NCBI GenBank assembly: GCA_035650075.1
Contig: DASRII010000526.1
Coordinates: 1-64,000 of the forward strand
Reading direction: 5' to 3'
Length of the DNA stretch: 64,000 bases
Source of the DNA: DASSUC01 sp035650075
GTDB taxonomy: Bacteria > Actinomycetota > Actinomycetes > Mycobacteriales > Micromonosporaceae
Positions 8,409 through 17,322 of this stretch are shown one piece after another (position 1 is the first letter of the stretch; every line of letters begins with the position of its first letter). The translations under genes and the position numbers were made by a program. Below the pieces are notes generated by a model. That model was not told the origin of the DNA, did not search any database, and saw nothing but the letters and a program-made list of their open reading frames with translations.

Positions 8409-9832
8409 GCCGCATCAGCCTGCGCCGTGAACACCGACGCACTGGGACGGACATGTACGGGTGAAGGGCGGGCGCCGAAGCTGCCCAGCAACGACTCCAG
8501 GACGGGCAAGGCATACAACACCTGACGGGTGCGGATGAGCAGATCCCACATGGGCTCGAACTTCTTCCAGCCGCCGGCATACGCCACATGCCGTAGCCGA
8601 TCGCGAAACACCGGCTTCGTCCGTGCCCCGCGCCAGATCGCGCTCCACCGGTAGAAATCCCGGTACGCCCGCCAGTACCCGTCTTCCAGTTGCTGGCTTG
8701 TCATTCCGGCCGGACGGAATACCACATGTCGGGTGTCGTACTGATCCCAGTCGCGGTGGAGCATCCGGTTGTCCGCCGCCATGCGCGCATACAACGCGGT
8801 ACCCGGATACGGCGTCATGATGTGGAACGTCGCCGTCTCGATGCCTTGGTCGACCGCCCACGACACGGTGCGGTCGAAGACGTCCGGCCCGTCACCGTCC
8901 ATGCCGAACACGAAGCTGGCATTGACCATCACGCCGACGTCGTGCAGGCGACGGACCACCGCCGCGTAGTCGCGGCCGATGTTCTGCCGCTTGCGCTGGT
9001 CGATCAGGTTGTCCCCGTTGACCGTCTCGAAGCCCACGAAGAGGCTGCGCAGTCCGGCGTCGAAGGCCTTCTCGAGCAGTCCGGGAGCGAGCACCGAGTC
9101 GACCGTCCCGGCCGCCTGCCAGACCCGACCCATGCCGGACATCCCGGCGAAGAGTGCCTCGGCGAACCGGCGATTGCCGAACAGGTGGTCGTCGAGGAAG
9201 TACAGGTGCCGGCCGGGTAGACGGTCGATCTCGGCGAGCGCCGCATCGACGGTCTGCGTATAGAACGACCGGCCACCGGCGAAGAAGGCGTCCTTGTAAC
9301 AGAAGTCGCAGTGGTGCGGGCAGCCGCGCGATACGACGATCGAGTTGGGCACCAGGTACAGGTGTCGCTTGATGAGGTCGCGGCGGACCGGAGGCAGAGT
9401 GGTGAGCGTCCGGTCGGTCGAGACGTACCGCGACTTCGGCTCGCCTCGGCGCAGGTCCTCGAGGAACACCGGCCAGGTGTCCTCGCCCGGCCCGATGAAT
9501 ATGGTGTCGGCGTGCGCCGCCGCTTCATCGGGCAGCGATGTCACGTGCAGTCCGCCGAGAGCAACGTGGACGCCGCGTGCCCGGTACGCGTCGGCCAGCT
9601 CGTACGACCGCCGGGCGGACGTGATGTACGGCTGGATCACCACCAGGTCGGGCCGGTCGTCGTCGAGCCGCAGCCGCTCGACGTGCTCGTCGTAGAGCGC
9701 GACCTCGTCGTCGTCGCGTAGGTAGCCGGCCAGTGTTGCCAAACCGAGCGGTGGAAACAGCGAATACTTGATCGGCCGGAACAACGGACTGGTGGCCTCG
9801 GTCAGCGCCGGCAGGATCATCGTGACCCGCAT
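8405..9832 (-). CDS. B12-binding-domain radical SAM protein
   Basis: 475 residues. The N-terminal ~140 residues resemble a cobalamin-binding Rossmann domain (PPLGLATLAGYLRD, VALGGLHVTSLPDEA). The radical SAM core carries the [4Fe-4S] motif CPHHCDFC near residue 171 and FVFGMDGDGPDVF later. Class B enzymes of this type do methylations or rearrangements in natural-product, hopanoid or tetrapyrrole pathways. No partner gene is adjacent, so the substrate is open. It is divergent from nothing and sits alone, ending tail-to-tail with the DinB gene. Confidence 0.9.
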   Translation of the reverse strand: MRVTMILPALTEATSPLFRPIKYSLFPPLGLATLAGYLRDDDEVALYDEHVERLRLDDDRPDLVVIQPYITSARRSYELADAYRARGVHVALGGLHVTSLPDEAAAHADTIFIGPGEDTWPVFLEDLRRGEPKSRYVSTDRTLTTLPPVRRDLIKRHLYLVPNSIVVSRGCPHHCDFCYKDAFFAGGRSFYTQTVDAALAEIDRLPGRHLYFLDDHLFGNRRFAEALFAGMSGMGRVWQAAGTVDSVLAPGLLEKAFDAGLRSLFVGFETVNGDNLIDQRKRQNIGRDYAAVVRRLHDVGVMVNASFVFGMDGDGPDVFDRTVSWAVDQGIETATFHIMTPYPGTALYARMAADNRMLHRDWDQYDTRHVVFRPAGMTSQQLEDGYWRAYRDFYRWSAIWRGARTKPVFRDRLRHVAYAGGWKKFEPMWDLLIRTRQVLYALPVLESLLGSFGARPSPVHVRPSASVFTAQADAA

Positions 9833-9882
9833 GGTACGACGTTAGTGTCCACATGTGACGGTCCTGTGGACGTTCTGTGGAG

Positions 9883-10614
9883 TTACAGGTCGATGATCAG
9901 GCCTGATGTGGCCACGCCCAGCGGGCCCGAGTAATGCGCACCGGCCGCGGCCCGTGCGACATCGTGGTCGGTACCGGGCCAGAGGTGGGTCAGCAGCAGG
10001 TGTCCGACGCCCGCCGTAGCGGCCTGCCGGCCTGCCTGGCCGGCGTTGGTCAGGAAGTCTCGCGGTACGTCGTCCACGTGGGTCGCCTCGGCGAGTAACA
10101 GGTCGGCGCCCCTGGCGAGTTCCACGACATCGGGCGTCGGGCCGGTATCGCCGGTGTACACAATGGACCGTCCATCGACCCGTAGCCGGATCCCGGCGTT
10201 GGGCATGAAATGCGGAAGCAGGCGGGTCTCGGCCTCGAACGGGCCGATGGTCAACTGGCTGCCGGCGGTGAACTCACGCAGGACGTAGGCGGGATCGAGC
10301 ATGCCCGGCCGGTCCAGGGCCAGCACCGCGTCCAGCGCGCGGGGGAGGGCGTACACGGGCAGCGCCGGGAGCGGATCGTCGCGTAGCGCCCGCGCGCGCA
10401 GCAGCGGGTTGAGGTCGGCGCAGTGGTCCGGATGGCCGTGGCTGACGAACACCGCGTCGACCTCGTCCGCCGCGATGTGGCCCAGCAAACGCGGCACTGT
10501 GGCGTACCCGACGTCGACCAGCAACCGGAATCCGTCGTGTTCGACGAGGTAACCGCTGCAGGCGCCGTTCGCCTCGGGCCACGCGCCACAGCCGCCCAGA
10601 ACCGTCAGTCGCAT
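9883..10614 (-). CDS. MBL-fold metallohydrolase
   Basis: 243 residues. It has the zinc-binding SHGHPDH motif near residue 58, further ligands in LLPHFMPNAG, TGDTGPTPD and LLTHLWPG, and a start MRLTVLGGCGAWP like RNase Z/ElaC-type and cyclic-nucleotide phosphodiesterase-like MBL proteins. It is shorter than RNase Z and lacks an obvious exosite, so a general hydrolase is the safe call. It is divergent from the TetR gene across a 64-bp promoter region. Confidence 0.88.
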   Translation of the reverse strand: MRLTVLGGCGAWPEANGACSGYLVEHDGFRLLVDVGYATVPRLLGHIAADEVDAVFVSHGHPDHCADLNPLLRARALRDDPLPALPVYALPRALDAVLALDRPGMLDPAYVLREFTAGSQLTIGPFEAETRLLPHFMPNAGIRLRVDGRSIVYTGDTGPTPDVVELARGADLLLAEATHVDDVPRDFLTNAGQAGRQAATAGVGHLLLTHLWPGTDHDVARAAAGAHYSGPLGVATSGLIIDL

Positions 10615-10678
10615 CGCCGACAGCGTAACGGTGCGATAGGTCTAGCTCATTTATGAACACTGCTGTACCGTCGCGAAC

Positions 10679-11254
10679 ATGCGTGTTCGGCCTTCCCTCG
10701 AGCGTCGCCTGGCCAACGCACTGCTCGACATCGCCGTGGAGGTCCTGGTCGCCGACCCGTCCGCGTCGCTTGCCCAGGTCGCGGAGGCCGCCGGCATCGG
10801 CCGAACGACGCTGCACAAGCACTACGCCACCCGGGGGGACCTGATGCGCGGCGTCGGTCACCGCGCGCTGGACCTGTGGGAACAGGTGATGGCCGCGGCC
10901 GACGGTTCGGAGGCGGCGGACGGCGGCTTGCACGCGCTGGTCGAGGCCATGGTGCCGATCGGTCCTCACCTCGCGTTCCTGTGGCGCAACCCGATCTTCG
11001 ATCATGACGAGGACATCGGTAGGCGATGGCGCGAGATCGAGCCCCGGGCGCTGAACGTCCTCGAGCGAGCCCAAGCCAACGGTGTGGTGCGTACGGATGT
11101 CGCGGACTTCTGGTTACTGCAGACCTTGTACTCGCTGGTCTACGTCGCCGCCGAGTCTGTCCACTCTGGACATCTCGCGCCGCGGGACGCACCCGGCCTG
11201 GTCGTCGACACGTTCGTACGCGGGCTGGGCGCCCCCCAGTCGCAAGCTCGGTAG
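10679..11254 (+). CDS. TetR/AcrR family transcriptional regulator
   Basis: 191 residues. The N-terminal helix-turn-helix SLAQVAEAAGIGRTTLHKHY is followed by an all-helical ligand domain. The downstream P450 starts 16 bases later and is probably co-transcribed, so the regulator may sense a substrate of that enzyme. The AT-rich 64-bp intergenic stretch shared with the divergent MBL gene contains a small dyad TCATTTATGA, a possible part of its operator. Confidence 0.9.
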   Translation: MRVRPSLERRLANALLDIAVEVLVADPSASLAQVAEAAGIGRTTLHKHYATRGDLMRGVGHRALDLWEQVMAAADGSEAADGGLHALVEAMVPIGPHLAFLWRNPIFDHDEDIGRRWREIEPRALNVLERAQANGVVRTDVADFWLLQTLYSLVYVAAESVHSGHLAPRDAPGLVVDTFVRGLGAPQSQAR

Positions 11255-11269
11255 GGGAGGAGCGCAGCC

Positions 11270-12518
11270 GTGGGTCGGTTCCGACAAGCCGTTTCGTTCG
11301 GCACCCAGTTGTACCGCGAGCGCCTCGACTTCGCGTACGCGGGCTATGTCCGCCGCGATCAGATGGCGCTGTTGTTTCTCCGGCCCGGCCGCGACAACCC
11401 ATACGCCATCTATGACCGCATGCGCCGCGACGGCACGCTGCTACCGACGCGACGCGGCAACTGGGTGACCACCAGCCACCGGGTCTGCGACGCGGTGCTC
11501 CGGGACCGGCGCTTCGGCGTACGCCCCGCGGGCAGCTCCGCCGACGACCTCCCCCCGGACAATTTGTCATTCCTCGATATGAATCCGCCGGACCACACCC
11601 GGCTGCGCCGCTTCGCCCAACCGGCGTTCAGCCCCAAGCAGATCGCGGGCTACGGCCCGCGGATCGAGGCGACCGTCGGCCGCCTGCTGGATCAGGTCGT
11701 GGCGGCGAGACAGTTCGATCTGATGTCCGCGTTGGCGTCGCCGTTGCCGATCGCGGTCATCACCGACCTTCTCGGCGTACCGGATTCCGACGCGGACGAG
11801 TTCGCGCGCCACGGTGCGGTCATCGCCAGCGCGCTCGACGGGATTCGATCGCTGTCTCACGCGGCCCGGCTGCACGCCGCGAGCCAAGGGTTGGCGGCTC
11901 TCTTCGACAACCTCTTCGCGCTACGGCGCCGCGAGCCGGCCGACGATGTCGTCAGCCGCGTCGTCGCGGCCGAGGGCGATCAGGTCAAGCCCGGCCGAGA
12001 TGGTACCGATCTGCAACCTGTTACTGATCGCCGGTTTCGAGACGACAGTCAACCTGATCGGCAATGCGGTCAACGCACTCCTCGACCACCGGGAGCATTG
12101 GGAGGCGCTCTGCGCCGAGCCGGACGCGTTGGCGGCCAAGGCGGTGGAGGAGACGCTGCGCTTCGACCCGCCGGTCCAGCGGACCTACCGGGTCGCATTG
12201 GAGCGACTCGAGCTCGAGGGCAAGCAGGTTCGCAAAGGTCAGTACGTCGTCACATTGATCGGGGCGGCCAACCGTGACCCCGAGGTGTATCCCGGGCCGG
12301 ACCGGTTCGACATCCACCGCGTACCGACCACCGAGCATCTCGCGTTCTCCAGCGGCATCCACTACTGCATCGGCCAGCCGCTCGCCCGTCTCGAAGCCAC
12401 GATCGCGTTGCGCCTGCTCGCCGAACGGATGCCCGGGCTGCGCCGGGCCGGCCGGCCCCGCCGGCGCAACTCCAACACCATCCGCGGCCCGATCCGTCTC
12501 CCGGTGAGCGCCAATTAA
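11270..12518 (+). pseudogene. Cytochrome P450, frameshifted
   Basis: The P450 is split across two frames. The first frame (GTG at 11270, GGGGAGGAG upstream) gives the N-terminus through the G-helix region to VVAAEGDQVKP near 11990. The second resumes PAEMVPICNLLLIAGFETT and continues through the ExxR motif EETLR to the haem loop FSSGIHYCIGQPLAR and a normal C-terminus. One extra base in the run GCCCGGCC (11989-11996) accounts for the shift; removing it restores a ~415-residue P450. All catalytic motifs are intact, so this is either a very recent mutation or a sequencing error. Confidence 0.88.
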
Positions 12519-12519
12519 G

Positions 12520-12567
12520 TACTTGCCAGGTGGGAAAGTGACGTGATACTTTCCTGTCTGGAAAGTA
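12520..12567. promoter_or_regulatory. Tandem operator: two copies of TACTTTCC-N5-GGAAAGTA
   Basis: The upstream dyad (12520-12540) is TACTTGCC-N5-GGAAAGTG. The downstream one (12547-12567) is the perfect TACTTTCC-N5-GGAAAGTA. Centres are 27 bp apart. They precede the membrane protein and wHTH regulator genes, so autoregulation by that regulator is the simplest reading. Confidence 0.75.
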
Positions 12568-12593
12568 CTGTCGGGATGGGATAGGAGGCAGGG

Positions 12594-13076
12594 ATGGGCG
12601 AGGAGTTGCGGCCGGAGGAGGCCGCCCGAGCGCTCGTCGAGATCGAGCAGCGCCACGAACAGGTGATCCGGTTGGCGACCATCCCGACGTGGTTCTGGTG
12701 GGCCATTGCCGGGCTGATCGTCGGACTGTCGGCGGCCATCGAGTCGCGCCGGCCACTCGTACTCGGCATCGGCATCGCCGTGTTCGTCGTCGGGATCCTG
12801 GCCACGGTCGGCCGGATCGTAGCGGGCAGCGTCCTGCACGCCCAGCCGCGCAACGACCTCGTGCGACCGGCCGGTGTCATCGCGATTCTCGGCTTCGTTG
12901 CCCTGGTGCTGGCCGTGACGTTGCCGACCGGGTTCGCGCTGAAGGCCGCTGGCACGCGCTATCCGGCGACCCTGAGCGCGCTCATCTGTGGCGTCCTGAT
13001 CGTCCTAGGTGGACCGTTGCTCATGCGGTACCTGCACCGCGTCATGCGGGCCAACGTGACCGGTGGTCGCCGATGA
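12594..13076 (+). CDS. Four-helix membrane protein of unknown function
   Basis: 160 residues. A charged N-terminus (about 30 residues, possibly amphipathic) precedes four hydrophobic segments near residues 32-50, 53-75, 88-108 and 118-142. No catalytic motif was recognised. The start is ATG with GGAGGCAGGG upstream. It overlaps the wHTH regulator by ATGA, and that pairing (membrane protein plus one-domain regulator behind a shared operator) suggests a stress-responsive or transport-linked unit. Confidence 0.8.
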   Translation: MGEELRPEEAARALVEIEQRHEQVIRLATIPTWFWWAIAGLIVGLSAAIESRRPLVLGIGIAVFVVGILATVGRIVAGSVLHAQPRNDLVRPAGVIAILGFVALVLAVTLPTGFALKAAGTRYPATLSALICGVLIVLGGPLLMRYLHRVMRANVTGGRR

Positions 13077-13384
13077 TCAAGCCCAAGTTCGATGAGCTGA
13101 TCCACGCGCCCACCCGGTTGTCGATCGTCTCGCTGCTGGCCGCCACCGAGTGGGCGGACTTCGGGTTCATCCGCGACAGCATCGGGCTGTCCGACTCGGC
13201 GCTGTCCAAGCAGTTGACGATTCTGGACGAGGCCGGATACATCGAGATTCGTAAGGGTTTCGTCGGCAAGCGACCGCGGACCTCCGCCCGACTCAACAGC
13301 GTCGGGCGCGCCGCGTTCGAACAGCACGTGCGGGCGCTCCAGGAGATCGTCGCGCAGGCCGGCGCCTCGGTTCTGCCCCGTTGA
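13073..13384 (+). CDS. Winged-helix transcriptional regulator (MarR/ArsR-like)
   Basis: 103 residues, a single winged helix: RLSIVSLLAATEWADFGFI, recognition-helix region LSDSALSKQLTILDEAGYI and wing KGFVGKRPRTSARL. This is the short HTH_34-type regulator often paired with a membrane gene. The ATG overlaps the membrane-protein stop. It is the likely binder of the tandem dyad at 12520-12567. Confidence 0.9.
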   Translation: MIKPKFDELIHAPTRLSIVSLLAATEWADFGFIRDSIGLSDSALSKQLTILDEAGYIEIRKGFVGKRPRTSARLNSVGRAAFEQHVRALQEIVAQAGASVLPR

Positions 13385-13397
13385 AGGCGCGCTGTAC

Positions 13398-13403
13398 TAG
13401 GGT
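13398..13403 (+). promoter_or_regulatory. TAGGGT -10 box of a leaderless transcript
   Basis: TAGGGT ends four bases before ATG 13408. With the usual 6-7 base spacing, transcription would begin at or next to the A of the start codon. No Shine-Dalgarno sequence is visible. Confidence 0.5.
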
Positions 13404-13407
13404 TGCG

Positions 13408-14157
13408 ATGGTGGTCAAGCGCGGACTGTACTTAGCGCCGTTCGACGAGTTGGCTGATCCGCAACGCCTGATGGATCTGGCGGTGCTCGCGGAGTCCAAG
13501 GGCTGGGATGGTCTGTTCCTGTGGGATCGGATCGCCTACCCGCCGGCCGGGCGCCCGGTAGCCGACCCGTGGGTGGCGCTGAGTGCGATGGCGGTGGTGA
13601 CCGAGACGTTGCGGCTCGGGCCTATGGTCACGCCGCTGTCCCGCAGGCGGGTGCAGAAGTTCGCGCGGGAGACGGTCACGCTGGACCGGCTCAGCAACGG
13701 CCGTCTCATCGTGGGCGTGGGTCTCGGCAATGCCGCGGACATGACGCCGTTCGGCGAGATCGTCGACCCTCGCGAGCGGGCGCGCGTGCTGGACGAAGGG
13801 CTCGAGCGGCTCGCCGGGTACTGGGGCGGGGAGTTCACGCCGCTGCCGGTACAGCGTCCGCGCATTCCCGTGTGGGTCGCGGCGAATTGGCCTCATCGCA
13901 GGCCGATCCGTCGAGCGATCCGGTGGGACGGACTGTTCCCGATCGAACTGCCGGGACCCGAACAGCTCGTCGAGATGGCAGAGCTGACCAGGCACGCGCG
14001 CGACGGCAACGAGGATCCCTTCGACCTGATCGTGGAAGTACCACCCGGAGCTGACGTCGCCTCGTGGGAGAGCGCGGGGGCGACGTGGGTACTGACCAGC
14101 TTCGAGCCGCAACCCGCGGAAATCGAGATACGCGAGGTTGTCGAGAACGGGCCGTGA
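13408..14157 (+). CDS. LLM-class flavin-dependent oxidoreductase
   Basis: 249 residues with the luciferase-like TIM barrel layout: LADPQRLMDLAVLAESKGWDG at the N-terminus, then LGPMVTPLSRRRV and LDRLSNGRLIVGVGLGN, which form the flavin or F420 site. Family members are FMN- or F420-dependent monooxygenases or dehydrogenases. At 249 residues it is shorter than most (about 300), missing part of the C-terminal region. The Met at 13408 is preferred over an upstream TTG because homology starts there and a -10 box sits just before it. Confidence 0.88.
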   Translation: MVVKRGLYLAPFDELADPQRLMDLAVLAESKGWDGLFLWDRIAYPPAGRPVADPWVALSAMAVVTETLRLGPMVTPLSRRRVQKFARETVTLDRLSNGRLIVGVGLGNAADMTPFGEIVDPRERARVLDEGLERLAGYWGGEFTPLPVQRPRIPVWVAANWPHRRPIRRAIRWDGLFPIELPGPEQLVEMAELTRHARDGNEDPFDLIVEVPPGADVASWESAGATWVLTSFEPQPAEIEIREVVENGP

Positions 14158-14163
14158 CGAGTC

Positions 14164-14940
14164 ATGAACGCCGTCGACTACGACGCCGAGCTTCGACTGC
14201 ACACCCCGGTACTGTGCCGGGCCTGGGGCATACAGCCTCGCGACCATGTCCTCGACATCGGTTGTGGGACAGGGCAGACGACACGCGAGGCGGCCCGCAC
14301 GGCCCGGGCAGGCAGTGCGCTCGGGGTCGACGTCGCCATGTCCGCCATCGAACGGGCTCGCACTCTCGCGCGGGCGGAAGGCGTACGCAACATCGCGTTC
14401 GAATGCGCCGACGCGCAGATCCATCACTTCGCGCCGCACCGTTTCGACATCGCGATCAGCAGGTTCGGCACGATGTTCTTCCGCGACCCGGTCACCGCTT
14501 TCACCAACATCGGGCGCGCCCTGCACCCGGATGGTCGGCTGGTGATGATGGTGTGGCAAGCACACCATCGCAACGAATGGGAGGTCGTGGTCCGCCGATC
14601 CCTGGGGTACGACGGTCCCGCGGCTGGCGAGCCGGATGCGTTCTCGCTGGGCGATCCGGCAGACGTGACGAAGGTGCTGCAGGCCGCCGGGTTCACCGAC
14701 GTAGCCTTCACCGATGTCGACGAGCCTGTCTACTACGGTCCGAACGTGGCCGCCGCGCTGGACTGGGTCAGCGGCTTCGCCGGTGTCGGCAACGCGCTGA
14801 AGCGACTGGACGCCACCGCCGCGGCGCGGGCGCTCGACCGGCTACGCGGGGCGCTCGCGGCACACCTACGTGACGACGGAGTCTGGTTGGACTCCCGCGC
14901 TTGGATCGTGGCGGCACGTCATAGCGAAAGGGCCCTATGA
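14164..14940 (+). CDS. Class I SAM-dependent methyltransferase
   Basis: 258 residues. Motif I is VLDIGCGTGQTT at about residue 31; motif II is GVDVAMSAIERA; the post-motif FDIAISRFGTMFFRDP fits UbiE/COQ5-like small-molecule methyltransferases. It lies 6 bases after the LLM gene and overlaps the glyoxalase gene by ATGA, so the three are one operon. The target molecule is unknown. Confidence 0.9.
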   Translation: MNAVDYDAELRLHTPVLCRAWGIQPRDHVLDIGCGTGQTTREAARTARAGSALGVDVAMSAIERARTLARAEGVRNIAFECADAQIHHFAPHRFDIAISRFGTMFFRDPVTAFTNIGRALHPDGRLVMMVWQAHHRNEWEVVVRRSLGYDGPAAGEPDAFSLGDPADVTKVLQAAGFTDVAFTDVDEPVYYGPNVAAALDWVSGFAGVGNALKRLDATAAARALDRLRGALAAHLRDDGVWLDSRAWIVAARHSERAL

Positions 14941-15350
14941 AAACACTGCACACGTCGTACCGCGTTTCGGACCTGGCCACCTCGCTCGACTTCTACACCA
15001 CCCTCGGGTATGGCGAAGTCGGCCGGGTCGACGTCGGAGGCGGTACGAGTCTGACAATGCTCAAGTTCCCGAACGAGGAGTTCGTCTCGCTCGAACTCGT
15101 CTACCGGCCGGCCGATGGAGCGGTGGACATCGGTACCGGGTTCAGCCACGTCCCGATCCAGGTCGACGATCTCGCCGCCACGATCGACAAACTGACCCAG
15201 GCGGGCGTTGCACCGGGTCCCGTGGAACGCCCCGGCGGCGAGGACGGCCCGCAGATTCTGTGGCTCACCGACCCGGACGGCTACCGGATCGAGTTGGTGC
15301 AGTGGCCCGCAGGGCACGCCGACGGGCTCACCGCCGCCGACTTCGGCTAA
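14937..15350 (+). CDS. Glyoxalase I-like VOC protein
   Basis: 137 residues. All four metal ligands expected for glyoxalase I can be placed: His5, Glu53 (in VSLEL), His71 (in FSHVPI) and Glu119 (in RIELVQ). That makes an active metal-dependent lyase of the lactoylglutathione-lyase type more likely than for the VOC protein at 5995. Actinomycetes lack glutathione, so mycothiol or another thiol adduct is the probable substrate. Confidence 0.88.
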   Translation: MKTLHTSYRVSDLATSLDFYTTLGYGEVGRVDVGGGTSLTMLKFPNEEFVSLELVYRPADGAVDIGTGFSHVPIQVDDLAATIDKLTQAGVAPGPVERPGGEDGPQILWLTDPDGYRIELVQWPAGHADGLTAADFG

Positions 15351-15405
15351 CGCTCGACTGTGGCGGGCGGCATGAATCTAGGACTTCCCGGGTACGACCA
15401 TCCGT

Positions 15406-16926
15406 GTGACCGGCACCCACACTCTCGTGGCCGGCAGGTACCGGCTGCGGCACCCGCTCGGCCGTGGCGGCATGGGCACGGTCTGGCTGGCCACGGACGA
15501 GGTGCTGCACCGTGACGTCGCGGTCAAGGAGATGGTGCCGCCGCCCGGCCTGAGCACCGAGGAGCGGGCGAGCCTGCACCGTCGGAGTCGCCGCGAGGCG
15601 CGGGCGGCCGCACGCCTCAACCATCCCAACGTGGTACGGGTCTACGACATCGTGGACAGCGGCGACGCACCGTGGATCGTGATGGAGTACGTGCCGGCGC
15701 GCTCGCTGCACGAGGTGATCAGGCAGGACGGGCCGTTGTCACCGGCCCGGGTAGCCACGATCGGGCTCGCCGTCCTCGAGGCGCTGCGGGCCGCCCACCA
15801 CGCCGGGGTCATGCATCGCGACGTCAAGCCGGGCAACGTGCTGCTCGCCGACAACGGCCGGATCGTGCTCACCGACTTCGGCCTCGCGACCGTTCCCGAC
15901 GAGGCGACTGTCACGCGGGTAGGGCTCGTACTCGGGTCGCCGTCGTTCATCCCGCCCGAACGCGCTCGGGGTGAGCCGGGCGGACCGTGGTCGGACATGT
16001 GGTCGCTCGGTGCGACGCTCTTCGCGGCCGTCGAGGGGCACGCGCCGTTCGAGCGGGCCTCGGCCATGGCGACGCTCACCGCGCTGGCCACCGAGCCCGT
16101 GCCGCCGACGCGCCGGGCCGGCCCGCTCCACCCGGTACTGGAAGGTTTGCTGCACAAGGATCCGGCTCAGCGGCTCGGCGCCGCGGACGCGGACCGGATG
16201 TTGCGCGAGGTGGCGCGCGGGCCGGTCACCCGTGTGCCGGCGCCGTCGCGAACCCGGCCGGTGCCGCCGGTGGTACCACAGCCGTCCACCCGACGGCGCC
16301 GGAAGATGCCGCTCGTGCTCGCGGTGCTCGCGCTCGTCGCGGTGGCGATAGCGGTCAACGCGCTGCTGCCCCGGGACACGCCACCGGATGGCCAGGGGAC
16401 CTTCGGGTCGACACCCACAACCGGCCCGACCGCACAGGCCCCGACCGCCAACGCCCCGACCGGGGAGAAGACAACCGAGGAAGGCCTGCCGCAAGGCTGG
16501 CGCACCTACCGGGACGAGACCGGTTTCGCCGTGGCGGTCCCGATCGGGTGGACCGTGGTCCGGCGCAATGGCATCGTCTATTTCGACGAGCCGAACGGGG
16601 GCCGCCTGCTCGGCATCGACCAGACCGACCAACCCAAATCCGATCCCGTCGCCGACTGGGAGCAGCAGGAGGCGGCGCGGCTCTCGGCCGGTGACTTCCC
16701 GAGGTACGAGCGGATCGGCATCCGGACCTGCGACTACTTCGTGGCCTGCGCCGACTGGGAATTCCGGTACACCTCGCGCGGCACCCGCGTACACGTCAAC
16801 AACCGTGGCGTGGTCGTCTCCGACAACCGGGCGTACGGGTTCTGGTGGTCCACTCCGGACAGCCAGTGGACCGCCAGCCTGTCCTATCTCGACGTCATCT
16901 TCCGCACCTTCCAACCGGCACGCTGA
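15406..16926 (+). CDS. Membrane-anchored Ser/Thr protein kinase (PknB-like)
   Basis: 506 residues. Kinase landmarks in order: glycine loop LGRGGMG, VAVKEM lysine, MHRDVKPGN catalytic loop, TDFGLA, and activation segment GSPSFIPPERA. A Pro/Arg-rich juxtamembrane stretch is followed by one membrane segment near residues 299-317, a Thr/Pro-rich linker and a ~150-residue extracellular domain with two cysteines (RTCDYFVACAD). No PASTA repeats are present, so the sensor input is not muropeptide of the PknB type. The start is GTG with a TAGGAC box about 20 bases upstream. Confidence 0.93.
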   Translation: MTGTHTLVAGRYRLRHPLGRGGMGTVWLATDEVLHRDVAVKEMVPPPGLSTEERASLHRRSRREARAAARLNHPNVVRVYDIVDSGDAPWIVMEYVPARSLHEVIRQDGPLSPARVATIGLAVLEALRAAHHAGVMHRDVKPGNVLLADNGRIVLTDFGLATVPDEATVTRVGLVLGSPSFIPPERARGEPGGPWSDMWSLGATLFAAVEGHAPFERASAMATLTALATEPVPPTRRAGPLHPVLEGLLHKDPAQRLGAADADRMLREVARGPVTRVPAPSRTRPVPPVVPQPSTRRRRKMPLVLAVLALVAVAIAVNALLPRDTPPDGQGTFGSTPTTGPTAQAPTANAPTGEKTTEEGLPQGWRTYRDETGFAVAVPIGWTVVRRNGIVYFDEPNGGRLLGIDQTDQPKSDPVADWEQQEAARLSAGDFPRYERIGIRTCDYFVACADWEFRYTSRGTRVHVNNRGVVVSDNRAYGFWWSTPDSQWTASLSYLDVIFRTFQPAR

Positions 16927-16967
16927 CGGGCCTATCCTGCGCTTGCACCTTGTTCGCGCCCGGCCGG

Positions 16968-17233
16968 GTGGAGGTGACGCAGTTGCTCGGGAATGCCCTG
17001 CGGTTCGCGAGAGCGCCACTCGAGTTCATCGAATCCCTACGACCGATGGGTGACGTCGTACGGAATCGGCTCGGTCCACAGAAGGTGTGTTCGCCATGAC
17101 GGAGATGGCCGTCGTGCTCGCGACGATCGCCCAGCGATGGCGGCTGCGACCGGTGCCCGGTTACCCAGTGCGAGTAAACTCGATCTCTGCGTTGAAGCCC
17201 GACCACCTGCCGATGACACCGCACCGGCGCTGA
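16968..17233 (+). pseudogene. Cytochrome P450 remnant with internal deletion
   Basis: Two frames carry the two ends of one P450. 16968-17099 encodes an N-terminal piece (VTQLLGNALRFAR, then LRPMGDVVRNRLGP) and stops. 17096-17233 encodes a C-terminal piece of 45 residues (LATIAQRWRLRPVPG, then LPMTPHRR), which is the last strand and tail of many actinobacterial P450s. The whole centre, including oxygen-binding helix, ExxR and haem cysteine, is gone. It is unrelated in position to the P450 at 11.3 kb. Confidence 0.75.
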
Positions 17234-17322
17234 CGCCGGTTTTCCCCCGGGCGTGTCATTGTTGGTCGGAACGGGTAACCAGAGCTGCTCCCGCGGGGGG
17301 CCATGACGAACGGGGGACCGCC

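Noticed and set aside
15406..16926. PASTA-type PknB muropeptide sensor
   Set aside because: The extracellular part has no PASTA repeats, only a single unknown domain with two cysteines.
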